From JANQHS01 sp965227315 (GTDB lineage: Bacteria; Bacteroidota; Bacteroidia; Cytophagales; CCMP332): a stretch of 64,000 bases of DNA. The position numbers and the translations under genes were made by a program. The notes under the pieces are model-generated. The model ran no database searches. It saw only the letters and a list, made by a program, of their open reading frames with translations, and was not told where the DNA came from. Where the stretch lies: contig OZ245737.1 of NCBI GenBank assembly GCA_965227315.1, positions 3,501,587 to 3,565,586 on the forward strand, given 5' to 3'. Positions 41,587 to 49,562 of this stretch are shown piece after piece; within the stretch, counting starts at the first letter, position 1; every line of letters begins with the position of its first letter.

Positions 41587-44112
41587 TTATTTGGAAATGA
41601 TAATGGAATGATTGTACGTCCGTTCCGGAGTATTAATTCTTAAAACATAGGATCCGGGAGGAATCTGCGCATCAATAAAAAATTCGCCTTCTTCGTCAAT
41701 CCTCTTTTGAAGAATAGTCCTTCCGCTTAGGTCAATGATCATTGCCGATTCTATTCCTGAAATATTTGAAAGGGAAACTTGAAATCTTCCATTGCTGGGA
41801 TTCGGATAAACGATCAGGTTGGGTGAGGGTTTATTCTTTTGCGTTCCCAAGGACGGTGAAAGCCTGAGATTCGCAACATCATCACTTGCAGCCTGGTCTC
41901 CGGATGCGTCGACAATAGCTGAAATTTCATAAGTGCCTCCCGCTACAAATCCGGGTAAGGCGCTAAAGGTATATTCCAGGGAATCACCGGGAAGGATGGT
42001 GGCTGAAAGGGATTCCTGTGCCAATAGGCTTCCATTGATCACCAATCTCAAATCGGGATCTACTATGGCTGTGGAGCCATGATTCTTCAGCATCACCATG
42101 ACCGGATCACTCGCGGAAAGGTTGTTTGGATCCACAGGAAATGTGATTCTTTGGGCAGCAAGATTGATCAATTCTAATGAGTCGATATACTCATCAGATC
42201 TTTGAACAAGATATGCATGTATTTTATAATGCGGTTCGGTATGGCTACCACCGTTATATCCGGTATTTAAAAAGTTTGTATAATCCTGCAAAACATAATC
42301 CATGACAAGATCCTGCCCCGGAGTTGCTGCACTTGTAACATCAACAACATGTGGTTGGACCTCCTGGCCCGGACACCAACCGGCCCTTGAGAATTGCCAG
42401 GTTCCAAATTGATTGGAGCAGGTATTGGTTGCGCAGTCGTTTTTCCAAAGGTTATGGCTGCTGAAATTTGAGCCATTTGCTTCAACGGTATGGGTGAAGT
42501 TCGAAAACTCAGCTGCGTTTGAGGTATTGCCCTGGCCATGACCTGAAATGGTAATTCTGAAATCACTGACCTTGGTAGCACTTTCAATCGGGATGGTCAT
42601 GGCGGGAAGATCATAGGAAGCCTTGGCAGTATCTCCATAGATCCAGTTATCGGTTGCCCATAAGTTGGTTAATCGTTGATAGGGGTGAATTGCATTGCCT
42701 TTAACAAAGGTGAGGGAAGCATTTAGTAACCAACCCGAAGAACCCCATACCTGGATATACGATGAAAAATCACAACTACCCCTGAGAAGGGTTTTGAAAT
42801 CGGTTACATCTACTACCCAAGGACCACAACCTTTGCCATATGGAGTTATGAACCGGGCTATTTCATAAACCTCGCCATCCTTGATCAGGGAGATCTTTGC
42901 CGGTTGATCCCAAGGATCACATCCCGTGTTAGGACAGGCCAAGCTTATGGTCATGAGGATCTGACTGTAACCCGTATTATCATCGGGTAGGGGAACGGTT
43001 GCAAGATGGGACTGGCCAGCTCCGGCAAAATTGTGCTGTTTGGCAGTGAATATTGGTATTTCCAGCTGATTGGAAGCCCCGAGTTTTGTAAACGTAGCCG
43101 TGGCAGTATCATTTAAGGGATTGGTATCTCCAAAGGCATTCGCAAAGACCTTTAATGTATTCAGGCTGTCGTCGGAAGAGACCCAATCGTAGAAAGTATA
43201 GGTCAAACTTTCCCCGGGCAAAAGGGTGTCGGTTATTGTGACCGAAACAGGACCTTGAGAGTTCAATGTATACCCTGCCGTAAAGGAGGTAATGGTATCA
43301 ATTCCATTGTTCTTAAATCTTGCCCTCACCTTTGATATACCATCGAAAAAGGTAATTTGATCAGGAGCAACAATTGCGGACGTGCTTATGTCCGTAATGG
43401 TTGGTTCATAACCAGGCACCCATGGGTTTCCTGTAAAATTCAATAAGGTACCATCGGTTGAAGCTGTAGGCATTGAGTTGGGAGCCGTTGTGCCGCTGAT
43501 CTGGTCGAATTTATAATAGCCTACCAGACCCGGGGTATTATTGGGAAGATCAACGGTATCATTGGCCTGGATCTCAGCCTGGGTTCTGGCAGTATTCCAG
43601 ATCCTCACTTCATCTATTCTTCCATCGAATACCCTTCCTGCAAATCCCGAGCTTTCTCCAACGTGCAGGTCCACGGTGGAATGAGCAATTGCACCATTTG
43701 GGTTTATGCCCTCGAGATTTCCGTCGATGTAAATGAACATGCTGTCGTTGCTGAGCACCGCGGCCACATGATGCCACACATTTGCTTGCATTTTGGGAGT
43801 GCTTACAACTTCGGGCCAACCAGTACCGGTGCCTATAGTAAAACTTAGACTGCCGTTATTCCCACATCGTAAAACAAAACCGGATTGGTTTCCTTCATCC
43901 TTTCCAACTATTGTTCCCTGCCACTGCTGTGCCTTCCATTGGCTTGCATTGATCCAGGCCTCAATGGTCAAGCTGTCCGAGTTGAATATGGAGGAATTCC
44001 CCAATACCACCACCTTATCATCTACGCCATCAAAGAGAAGGCTATTGTTTTGGGCTAAAAGGGGTGAAACAAATAGGGCGGCCGAAAGAAGGGATAGGAA
44101 AAATAATTTCAT
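41587..44112 (-). CDS. T9SS-secreted LamG + PNGase F-like protein
   Basis: An 841-residue secreted protein. After the signal peptide, residues ~20-225 are a LamG/concanavalin-like domain (VDDKVVVLGNSS, SLTIEAWINASQWK, IDEVRIWNTARTQAEI). A CARDB-like linker follows, then ~355-650 resembles both halves of peptide-N-glycosidase F: ACPNTGCDPWDQPAKISL, ARFITPYGKGCGPWVVDVTDF, then SGHGQGNTSNAAEFS, LWKNDCATN and SRAGWCPGQEV. PNGase F removes N-glycans from asparagine. I could not confirm all catalytic acids. The end is a sorting domain (VYPNPSNGR ... SIIISK). Likely attacks host or algal glycoproteins at the surface. Confidence 0.8.
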   Translation of the reverse strand: MKLFFLSLLSAALFVSPLLAQNNSLLFDGVDDKVVVLGNSSIFNSDSLTIEAWINASQWKAQQWQGTIVGKDEGNQSGFVLRCGNNGSLSFTIGTGTGWPEVVSTPKMQANVWHHVAAVLSNDSMFIYIDGNLEGINPNGAIAHSTVDLHVGESSGFAGRVFDGRIDEVRIWNTARTQAEIQANDTVDLPNNTPGLVGYYKFDQISGTTAPNSMPTASTDGTLLNFTGNPWVPGYEPTITDISTSAIVAPDQITFFDGISKVRARFKNNGIDTITSFTAGYTLNSQGPVSVTITDTLLPGESLTYTFYDWVSSDDSLNTLKVFANAFGDTNPLNDTATATFTKLGASNQLEIPIFTAKQHNFAGAGQSHLATVPLPDDNTGYSQILMTISLACPNTGCDPWDQPAKISLIKDGEVYEIARFITPYGKGCGPWVVDVTDFKTLLRGSCDFSSYIQVWGSSGWLLNASLTFVKGNAIHPYQRLTNLWATDNWIYGDTAKASYDLPAMTIPIESATKVSDFRITISGHGQGNTSNAAEFSNFTHTVEANGSNFSSHNLWKNDCATNTCSNQFGTWQFSRAGWCPGQEVQPHVVDVTSAATPGQDLVMDYVLQDYTNFLNTGYNGGSHTEPHYKIHAYLVQRSDEYIDSLELINLAAQRITFPVDPNNLSASDPVMVMLKNHGSTAIVDPDLRLVINGSLLAQESLSATILPGDSLEYTFSALPGFVAGGTYEISAIVDASGDQAASDDVANLRLSPSLGTQKNKPSPNLIVYPNPSNGRFQVSLSNISGIESAMIIDLSGRTILQKRIDEEGEFFIDAQIPPGSYVLRINTPERTYNHSIIISK

Positions 44113-44342
44113 AGAATGATAAAAGAAATAACATCCAAGGTATCTAAAAAGATGAATTCTTTAGTGGTTTTTATATTAAAGGAGAGAGAAAAGAGATACC
44201 AAACTTTTAAAGCCAAATTGATCAATACAGTATTTTAACTTCCACGTTGAACCCCTTTCTTATCTCGTCTCTTTTTCTGTTGGCTCGAAGGTCTATATGC
44301 AATTGACTTCCCAGTATCAGCCTTAGGCAGACCTGGAAAATT
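44113..44342. other. Gene-free stretch upstream of the PNGase F-like gene
   Basis: No gene. The promoter of the minus-strand gene at 44112 must lie here but no clean TANNTTTG is seen. The last ~40 bases (about 44303-44342) still resemble the bases that follow the real mnmE stop (44857-44903), so the mnmE-end duplication reaches a little beyond the stop codon. Confidence 0.35.
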
Positions 44343-44411
44343 TCATTTTCCTATGTAAAAGCGACTGAAGATCGCTCCCAAAACCTCATCATTCGCCACC
44401 TCGCCGGTGAT
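44343..44411 (-). pseudogene. Orphan mnmE 3' end, proximal copy
   Basis: The minus strand reads ITGEVANDEVLG then AIFSRFYIGK and TGA (44343-44345). It matches the last 22 codons and stop of the real mnmE 561 bases away, at 57 of 69 bases by my count. Only two residues differ: Thr to Ala, and the conserved Cys of FCIGK to Tyr. That Cys is essential in studied MnmE, so this tail would not make a working enzyme. Upstream of ITG the similarity ends, so only the 3' end was copied or displaced. Confidence 0.75.
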
Positions 44412-44482
44412 CCTTGGGTCTAATATTGGGCTTTGAGAATTTTTAGTATTAGATTCAAGCAAGTCTGAAAAAATAATTTAAA

Positions 44483-44845
44483 ATGAAAATTCCTGCAGTT
44501 GTTGTGTTCATTTCTGTTCTTTTTCCAAGCTTTTTGTTTGGGCAAATTTCCAACCAATTCAAGATCCAATCAGATAGTAAAATTGTTACTGTACGGGTAA
44601 TAGAACTACTTGTGGGTGGATCAAATCGAGATAAGAAAGTAATTTGTTCAGATGGAAATAAGATTCTTTTTGAAGTTGAAATGGAAGTGTCAAAATCAAA
44701 AAACTTAGGCTCAAATTTGAATATTGTTACAAGTGCATTGAATGGAGTAACCAATTCGGGTTTCAGGTTGATTTCCTCAAACGCTGGAGGAGGTTCAGAT
44801 TGGGGATTCCTATTTACCTACTTTGTGTTTGAAAAAGAGAACTAG
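44483..44845 (+). CDS. Small secreted protein of unknown function
   Basis: A 120-residue protein with a signal peptide (VVVFISVLFPSFLFGQ). The mature ~100 residues are beta-rich (IVTVRVIELLVGG, ILFEVEMEVSKSK) and end FTYFVFEKEN. No family recognised. It is more AT-rich than its neighbours and is the only gene between the proximal orphan mnmE end and the true mnmE end, i.e. the sole cargo of that 0.56-kb interval. Confidence 0.55.
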   Translation: MKIPAVVVFISVLFPSFLFGQISNQFKIQSDSKIVTVRVIELLVGGSNRDKKVICSDGNKILFEVEMEVSKSKNLGSNLNIVTSALNGVTNSGFRLISSNAGGGSDWGFLFTYFVFEKEN

Positions 44846-44903
44846 GTATTTTACTACTGCTTTCCAATATCTGACTTCGCCAGACTAGCAAAACCTAAGT
44901 AGA

Positions 44904-46292
44904 TCATTTGCCAATACAGAAACGACTAAAGATAGCCCCCAAAACCTCATCATTGGTCACCTCCCCGGTGATCTCTCCAAGATGAACAAGAACCTGACGG
45001 ATATCCTCAGCAAGTAAGTCTGAAGAGCGAGGAGCGGAGAGCGGAGTATCAAGGCCTTCAAGTAGATCTCGCAGAGAATCGCCGGCCTTTTTAAATGCTT
45101 CGTAATGGCGCGCATTGGTGATCAGGGTCTGGTCCCCCTGGGGCTTTTCCTTTTGGATCCAGTCGCTGATGTCCTGTTTGAGATCCTCCAGTCCCAGCCC
45201 TTCCTTTGCCGAGATGCCAAGCACATAATAGCCTCCGATCTCTCTGGGCAGGTCCGCATTGCTTTCGTCGATCTTATTTCCCAGGATAAAGATGTTCTGC
45301 GCGCCTTCAAGCCTATGCACTTCCTCCGCAATAAGGTCGGCTTCAAAGGGCTGTGAGGCATCGAACAGGTATAAGGCCAGGGAAGCAACCCGGATCTTTT
45401 CATGGGTTTTCTCCACGCCGATAGACTCTACATGATCATCGGTCTCACGGATGCCAGCCGTATCCGTAAAACGGAATTTAATGCCTCCGATATGGATGGT
45501 GTCCTCGATAAAATCCCTTGTCGTGCCCGGAATATTCGAAACGATAGCCCTTTCCTCCTTGAGCAGGGAATTCAGCAAGGTCGATTTTCCCACATTGGGA
45601 GGACCGGCGATCACAATATTGATCCCGTCTTTGATCGCGTTTCCGTATTGGAAAGAGGAGAGTAGTGATGAGATCTTCTGATCAATTTTTTCGGCGATCT
45701 CCCTGAGTTGGGATCTGTCGGCAAACTCCACATCCTCTTCGCTGAAGTCGAGTTCCAACTCGAGAAGCGCTGAGATCTCCAATAGCTCATCCCTCAATCC
45801 GGATATCTCTTTTCTTATGCCACCCTTTAATTGATTTATCGCAGCTGTATGTGAGGCCTCCGAATCCGAATGGATGAGGTCGGCTACTCCTTCGGCCTGG
45901 CTCAGGTCAAGTTTGCCATTCAGAAAAGCTCTCTTCGTGAACTCTCCGGGCTCTGCGAAGCGGACGCCTCTTGACACAAAATGGTCGATGATCTGCCTGG
46001 CAACGAAGGGCGAACCATGGCAGGAGATTTCGATAATGTCTTCGCCTGTATATGAATTTGGAGATCGGAAAACCGATATCAGGACCTCATCGATGGTTTC
46101 ACTGTCTGATTGCAGCTTTCCAAAATGCAGGGTATGTGAAGGGACCTCGAGCAAGTCTTTTGAAGGGAACAATTCATTGACCTTGCTGATGGCCTCCGGG
46201 CCGCTCAGTCTTAAAACAGCAATAGCACTGGTTCCCTCCGGGGTGGCCAATGCTATTATTGTTTCTTCCGCGAGCGTGTTGCCCTGATCCAA
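44904..46292 (-). CDS. mnmE: tRNA uridine-5-carboxymethylaminomethyl(34) synthesis GTPase MnmE
   Basis: A 462-residue GTPase that, with MnmG, adds the carboxymethylaminomethyl group to U34 of certain tRNAs. The N-terminal formyl-folate-binding domain (ALATPEGTSAIAVLRLSG, EFTKRAFLNGKLDLSQAE), the helical domain and the inserted G domain are complete: G1 GPPNVGKST, G2/G3 GTTRDF and DTAGIRE, G4 GNKID. The C-terminal FCIGK (Cys459) is intact. Its 3' end is the target of the two orphan copies at 44343 and 30867. The start follows the thioredoxin-like gene's stop by four bases upstream on the map, i.e. mnmE is read after that gene. Confidence 0.97.
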   Translation of the reverse strand: MDQGNTLAEETIIALATPEGTSAIAVLRLSGPEAISKVNELFPSKDLLEVPSHTLHFGKLQSDSETIDEVLISVFRSPNSYTGEDIIEISCHGSPFVARQIIDHFVSRGVRFAEPGEFTKRAFLNGKLDLSQAEGVADLIHSDSEASHTAAINQLKGGIRKEISGLRDELLEISALLELELDFSEEDVEFADRSQLREIAEKIDQKISSLLSSFQYGNAIKDGINIVIAGPPNVGKSTLLNSLLKEERAIVSNIPGTTRDFIEDTIHIGGIKFRFTDTAGIRETDDHVESIGVEKTHEKIRVASLALYLFDASQPFEADLIAEEVHRLEGAQNIFILGNKIDESNADLPREIGGYYVLGISAKEGLGLEDLKQDISDWIQKEKPQGDQTLITNARHYEAFKKAGDSLRDLLEGLDTPLSAPRSSDLLAEDIRQVLVHLGEITGEVTNDEVLGAIFSRFCIGK

Positions 46293-46296
46293 TTCC

Positions 46297-46800
46297 TTAT
46301 TTATAGGAGCTTTGGAATTCCTTCCAACTGGTGTTCTTGTAAAAATCCCCGCCGAAATAGTTCAGGATCATATCCAGGTTCTCGGCATTCTGATAACCAG
46401 GCACCGCCTGGATCAGTTTTTGGTTTTCGTCGAGATAAACCGTCGTCGGATACGCGCTTACGTTGTATTCTCTGGCCACTTTTCTTGGTGTTGTGCTTTC
46501 CCCTTTTACTTCAATGGCCTTTTTGCTTTCGGCATTCAGTTTGACGGCGTAATAGTCGTTATTCAGGATCTTCACGATCTTCTCATTCGAAAAGGTGGAC
46601 TTGTCCATTTTTTTACACCATCCGCACCAGTCGGTGTAGACATCAATAAATATCTTCTTGGGCTTGGTTTGTGCCTTCTTAACCGCATCCTCATAACTCA
46701 TCCAGTTCACCTTCATTTCCGCTTCGGAATTCGGGTCTGTGGCCTGAGCCTGAAATCCTACAAACAGGATCAGAGAGAATAAAATTAATTGTCTTTTCAT
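46297..46800 (-). CDS. Thioredoxin-like secreted protein with CGWC active site
   Basis: A 167-residue protein from ATG 46800 (the ATG at 46836 would lengthen the front of the signal peptide). After the leader (LILFSLILFVGFQAQA), the core has DVYTDWCGWCKKMDKSTF, a CxxC redox site in the style of DsbD-gamma/DUF255-type thioredoxins, and the cis-Pro in NVSAYPTTVYLD. It works in the periplasm in thiol-disulfide exchange or in reduction of exported proteins. It lies four bases from mnmE and shares a transcript with it. Confidence 0.9.
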   Translation of the reverse strand: MKRQLILFSLILFVGFQAQATDPNSEAEMKVNWMSYEDAVKKAQTKPKKIFIDVYTDWCGWCKKMDKSTFSNEKIVKILNNDYYAVKLNAESKKAIEVKGESTTPRKVAREYNVSAYPTTVYLDENQKLIQAVPGYQNAENLDMILNYFGGDFYKNTSWKEFQSSYK

Positions 46801-46838
46801 GGTTACAAAATTATCATCCCGGCCTTGAAAATCCACTT

Positions 46839-47717
46839 TTATTGAACGTTCCTTTTTAAAAAAGGATTCCCGCCGGGTTTGAGCAATGCTTTAACGCCAA
46901 ATACGAATGCAAATATTATGCCTGAAACAAGGGCCATGCTTGCGGAAATGGAGGTATTCAGTGCCATCGCCAGGGAATATCCGCCAATAGACGACAAAAG
47001 GCCAAAAAACAGGGTCCAGATGAGCATTTCATTCAGCCTTGAGCTGATCTGATAGGCGGCCAGGGGTGATGCCACAAGGAAGGCGATCACAAGGATGGAT
47101 CCCACCGCTTCAAATGAAGCCACTGTGGTCAGGGAAACCAGTCCCAGGAGTATCAGATGGTAAAGCTTGGAATTGACACCCATGAGATTGGAAAACCCGG
47201 GGTCAAAGGAGGTGGTCTTGAATTCCTTGAGGAAAAGGAAAATGACAACAAGGACCAGGCAAAAGTTGGCCAGGAGGTTATAGAATGTTTTTGGACCAGC
47301 CTCCGCACCACCGATCACCAGGTTTTCCGATAGGGGCAAAAAGGTGATCTCCCCGTACAGCACACATTCCTGATCGATATGGACATTGCCGGCATAGAAG
47401 GAGATCAGCACAACACCCAGGGCAAAAAGCGTGGTAAAGGTCAGTCCCAGGGAAGCATCGTTTTGTACCCTGAATTTTGCCTTCATCTGGTCAATGAGAA
47501 GAACGGTAACAAATCCGGCTATGCCTGCACCGACAAATACCCAGATCGAGTTGAGGGAACCGCTGAGCATGACGGCGATGACTATACCTGGAAGGACTGA
47601 ATGGGAGATGGCATCTCCGATCATGGTCACTTTCTTCAGCAGGAGGAAGACCCCAAGAACCCCGCAACTCGCGGCAACCAAAAATCCTGATGCTATGATC
47701 CAGAATGCATCACTCAT
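46839..47717 (-). CDS. Metal ABC transporter permease (ZnuB/MntB family)
   Basis: A 292-residue protein with eight or nine transmembrane helices of the ABC-3 family (GVLGVFLLLKKVTMIGDAISHSVLPGIV, the typical first block; SFEAVGSILVIAFLVASPLAAYQI). It forms the membrane channel for Mn, Zn or Fe uptake. It overlaps the preceding permease gene by ATGA (47714-47717), so the two permeases are made together and probably form a heterodimer. No ATPase or binding-protein gene is adjacent in the window. Confidence 0.92.
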   Translation of the reverse strand: MSDAFWIIASGFLVAASCGVLGVFLLLKKVTMIGDAISHSVLPGIVIAVMLSGSLNSIWVFVGAGIAGFVTVLLIDQMKAKFRVQNDASLGLTFTTLFALGVVLISFYAGNVHIDQECVLYGEITFLPLSENLVIGGAEAGPKTFYNLLANFCLVLVVIFLFLKEFKTTSFDPGFSNLMGVNSKLYHLILLGLVSLTTVASFEAVGSILVIAFLVASPLAAYQISSRLNEMLIWTLFFGLLSSIGGYSLAMALNTSISASMALVSGIIFAFVFGVKALLKPGGNPFLKRNVQ

Positions 47718-48940
47718 GACTCTTTTCCATATGGGATCTCCTGATCATGTGGATCACGTTGGGGATGATCCAGGGTTTCAAGCAGGAGTTCTTCCACGTC
47801 TCCCGAAATGATATGCTCTACCGAATCGGCATCTTCATGAACATGATCCGGTTTGATACCCATCTTCTTGGTGAGATACAATTCCCAGAGCCTGTGAAGC
47901 CGTACCAGGCGTCTTGCTTCTTCGGTCCCCGTATCGGTCAGTTGATATGTTCCGTCCTCAAGTTTGACCAGACCTCCTTTGAGCAGGGATCTGATCGCTC
48001 TTTTCTCGCCAAGAGCTCCTGATGCCCGGAAAGCATCATCGCTCTTATAGATGGTCTTTAGAATATGCTCAGAGTTGATCTTCATCTCCCTTCTAAGCGT
48101 TTTCATTCTTCCGGCAATCAATCCGCGACTCGGAGAAAAAATGAATGATATGGCCGCAAGGAACCCTAAAACCAGAACGATCCATGGTCCGGTAGGTGCT
48201 CCCTCGATAGAAGCGGATAAAAAGGTTCCCATCAGACTGCCCAGGATCGCTACTAGAGAGGAGATGATCAGCATATTTTTCAATGTCCCGGACATGGTCC
48301 TGCCGATGGTGGGAGGAATGATCATCAACGCGGCCATCAGTACAACGCCCATGGCCTGGATCCCTGTAATGATGGCCAGCAGGGCCATGGTCCCGATCAC
48401 CAGGTCGGTGATTCGCGTGGGTATCGCAGAGATCAATGCAAATTTCCGGTCAAAGGAAACCAGTTTGAGTTCCTTATAGAAGATGGTGAAAAGAGCAATA
48501 ACGATGAAAAAGGCTGGAATGAAGAACCAAAAATCCGAAAGCAGTATGGAAGCCGCCGAGCCGAAGAGGAAGGTCTCCAAACCCGATTGGCCGCTGATTC
48601 CCAGGTTTTGCATAAAGCTGAGAATGATGATCCCCAGAGCGAAAAAGGTCGACAGCACATAAGCGAGTGCCGCATCCTGTTTGATTTTCGGTTGCTTACC
48701 GAGGTATTGGATGAGCGCGATCGCGATGATCCCGGTTATCGAGGCACCGATAAACATGCTAAGGTTATTCTTTTGCCCGGAGATCAGAAAACTGATGCAT
48801 ACCCCCGGAAAAACCGCATGTGAAAGAACATCCCCAAGCAAGGATTCCTTGCGTAGGAAGACGAAAGTGCCTGCCAAAGAAGAGGTTAGCGCCATGATCA
48901 GGGTTCCCGCAGCGACGATGATCAGGTTAGGGGAGATCAT
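47714..48940 (-). CDS. Metal ABC permease fused to a DtxR/MntR-type regulator domain
   Basis: A 408-residue fusion. Residues 1-275 are an ABC-3 permease (FVFLRKESLLGDVLSHAVFPGV, GIQAMGVVLMAALMIIPPTIGR). After a basic linker, residues ~285-400 are a DtxR-like winged helix and dimer domain (HILKTIYKSDDAF, SLLKGGLVKLEDGTYQLTDTG, RLVRLHRLWELYL, HEDADSVEHIISGDVEELLLETL). The HE...EH pattern corresponds to metal-site residues of MntR/DtxR. So transporter and metal sensor are in one chain. It overlaps the second permease by ATGA. A DtxR-type palindrome lies 10 bases upstream of its start. Confidence 0.9.
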   Translation of the reverse strand: MISPNLIIVAAGTLIMALTSSLAGTFVFLRKESLLGDVLSHAVFPGVCISFLISGQKNNLSMFIGASITGIIAIALIQYLGKQPKIKQDAALAYVLSTFFALGIIILSFMQNLGISGQSGLETFLFGSAASILLSDFWFFIPAFFIVIALFTIFYKELKLVSFDRKFALISAIPTRITDLVIGTMALLAIITGIQAMGVVLMAALMIIPPTIGRTMSGTLKNMLIISSLVAILGSLMGTFLSASIEGAPTGPWIVLVLGFLAAISFIFSPSRGLIAGRMKTLRREMKINSEHILKTIYKSDDAFRASGALGEKRAIRSLLKGGLVKLEDGTYQLTDTGTEEARRLVRLHRLWELYLTKKMGIKPDHVHEDADSVEHIISGDVEELLLETLDHPQRDPHDQEIPYGKES

Positions 48941-48949
48941 GATGTAAAA

Positions 48950-48963
48950 TTAGGCTAGCCTAA
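48950..48963. promoter_or_regulatory. DtxR-type operator palindrome
   Basis: TTAGGCTAGCCTAA is a perfect 14-base palindrome, differing from the core of the DtxR/IdeR iron box (TTAGGTTAGCCTAA) at one position. It lies 10 bases before the start of the permease-regulator fusion gene. Metal-loaded DtxR-type protein, perhaps the fused domain itself, would shut off uptake here when the metal is plentiful. Confidence 0.75.
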
Positions 48964-49017
48964 ATCGCCAGCCGCATAAAATGAGAAATATTTTTAGCTA
49001 GTTTTGCATGCTTTATT

Positions 49018-49101
49018 GCCCAGGTGCTGGAACTGGTAGACAGGCATGGTTGAGGGCCATGTGTTCGTATGAGCGTGCGGGTTCGACTCCCGCCCTGGGC
49101 A
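49018..49101 (+). tRNA. tRNA-Leu (anticodon GAG)
   Basis: Acceptor arms GCCCAGG (49018-49024) and CCTGGGC (49094-49100) pair fully. The anticodon stem CATGG/CCATG holds the loop TTGAGGG with GAG at positions 34-36, reading CUC/CUU leucine codons. A long variable arm, as in all tRNA-Leu, precedes the T-arm GCGGG-TTCGACT-CCCGC; A is the discriminator and CCA is not encoded. TAGTTTTG at 48999-49006 is an exact Bacteroidota -7 element 11 bases ahead. Confidence 0.96.
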
Positions 49102-49190
49102 CAAATCCAGCTATAGCGGGAGCGTAGATCGGAGAGCGATATGCTTGAATTCCCGGTTTTTTCTTGCTAGCTTCTGTTAAAGCCTTTTAA

Positions 49191-49538
49191 ATGTATTCCT
49201 ATCAGAAGCTGGAGATATACCGCAAGTCAAAATCCTTTGTCAGGGATGTGTTCGCGGTCCTTAATCATTCTCGCATAGATCGTTTCCTCGTAAGCCAGTT
49301 GAAAAGGGCTTCGATGAGCATCATGCTCAACCTTGCAGAAGGCTCAAGCCGATTTTCCAAAAAAGACCGCCGAAGATTCTTTATTATCGCCCGTGGGAGT
49401 GCTTTTGAATGTGGCTCAATCCTTGAATTCCTTCATGAAAGCGACCTTATTGAGGAAAAACGATTTAAGGAACTTTTTTCAATGTCGGAAGAGCTTTCAA
49501 GAACGCTGTATTCAATGATCAAAAATCTGGAGAACTAG
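49191..49538 (+). CDS. Four-helix-bundle protein (S23/IVS-encoded type)
   Basis: A 115-residue helical protein of the TIGR02436 family: YQKLEIYRKSKSFVRDVF, then FLVSQLKRASMSIMLNLAEGSSR, then the FFIIARGSAFECGSILEFL block. Family members are encoded either within rRNA intervening sequences or as free genes; here it is free, 90 bases after tRNA-Leu. They form pentamers that may bind structured RNA or DNA, but the function is unknown. No mobile element signs are beside it. Confidence 0.9.
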   Translation: MYSYQKLEIYRKSKSFVRDVFAVLNHSRIDRFLVSQLKRASMSIMLNLAEGSSRFSKKDRRRFFIIARGSAFECGSILEFLHESDLIEEKRFKELFSMSEELSRTLYSMIKNLEN

Positions 49539-49562
49539 ATCGCCGCTCTTCACTCTCCACTC

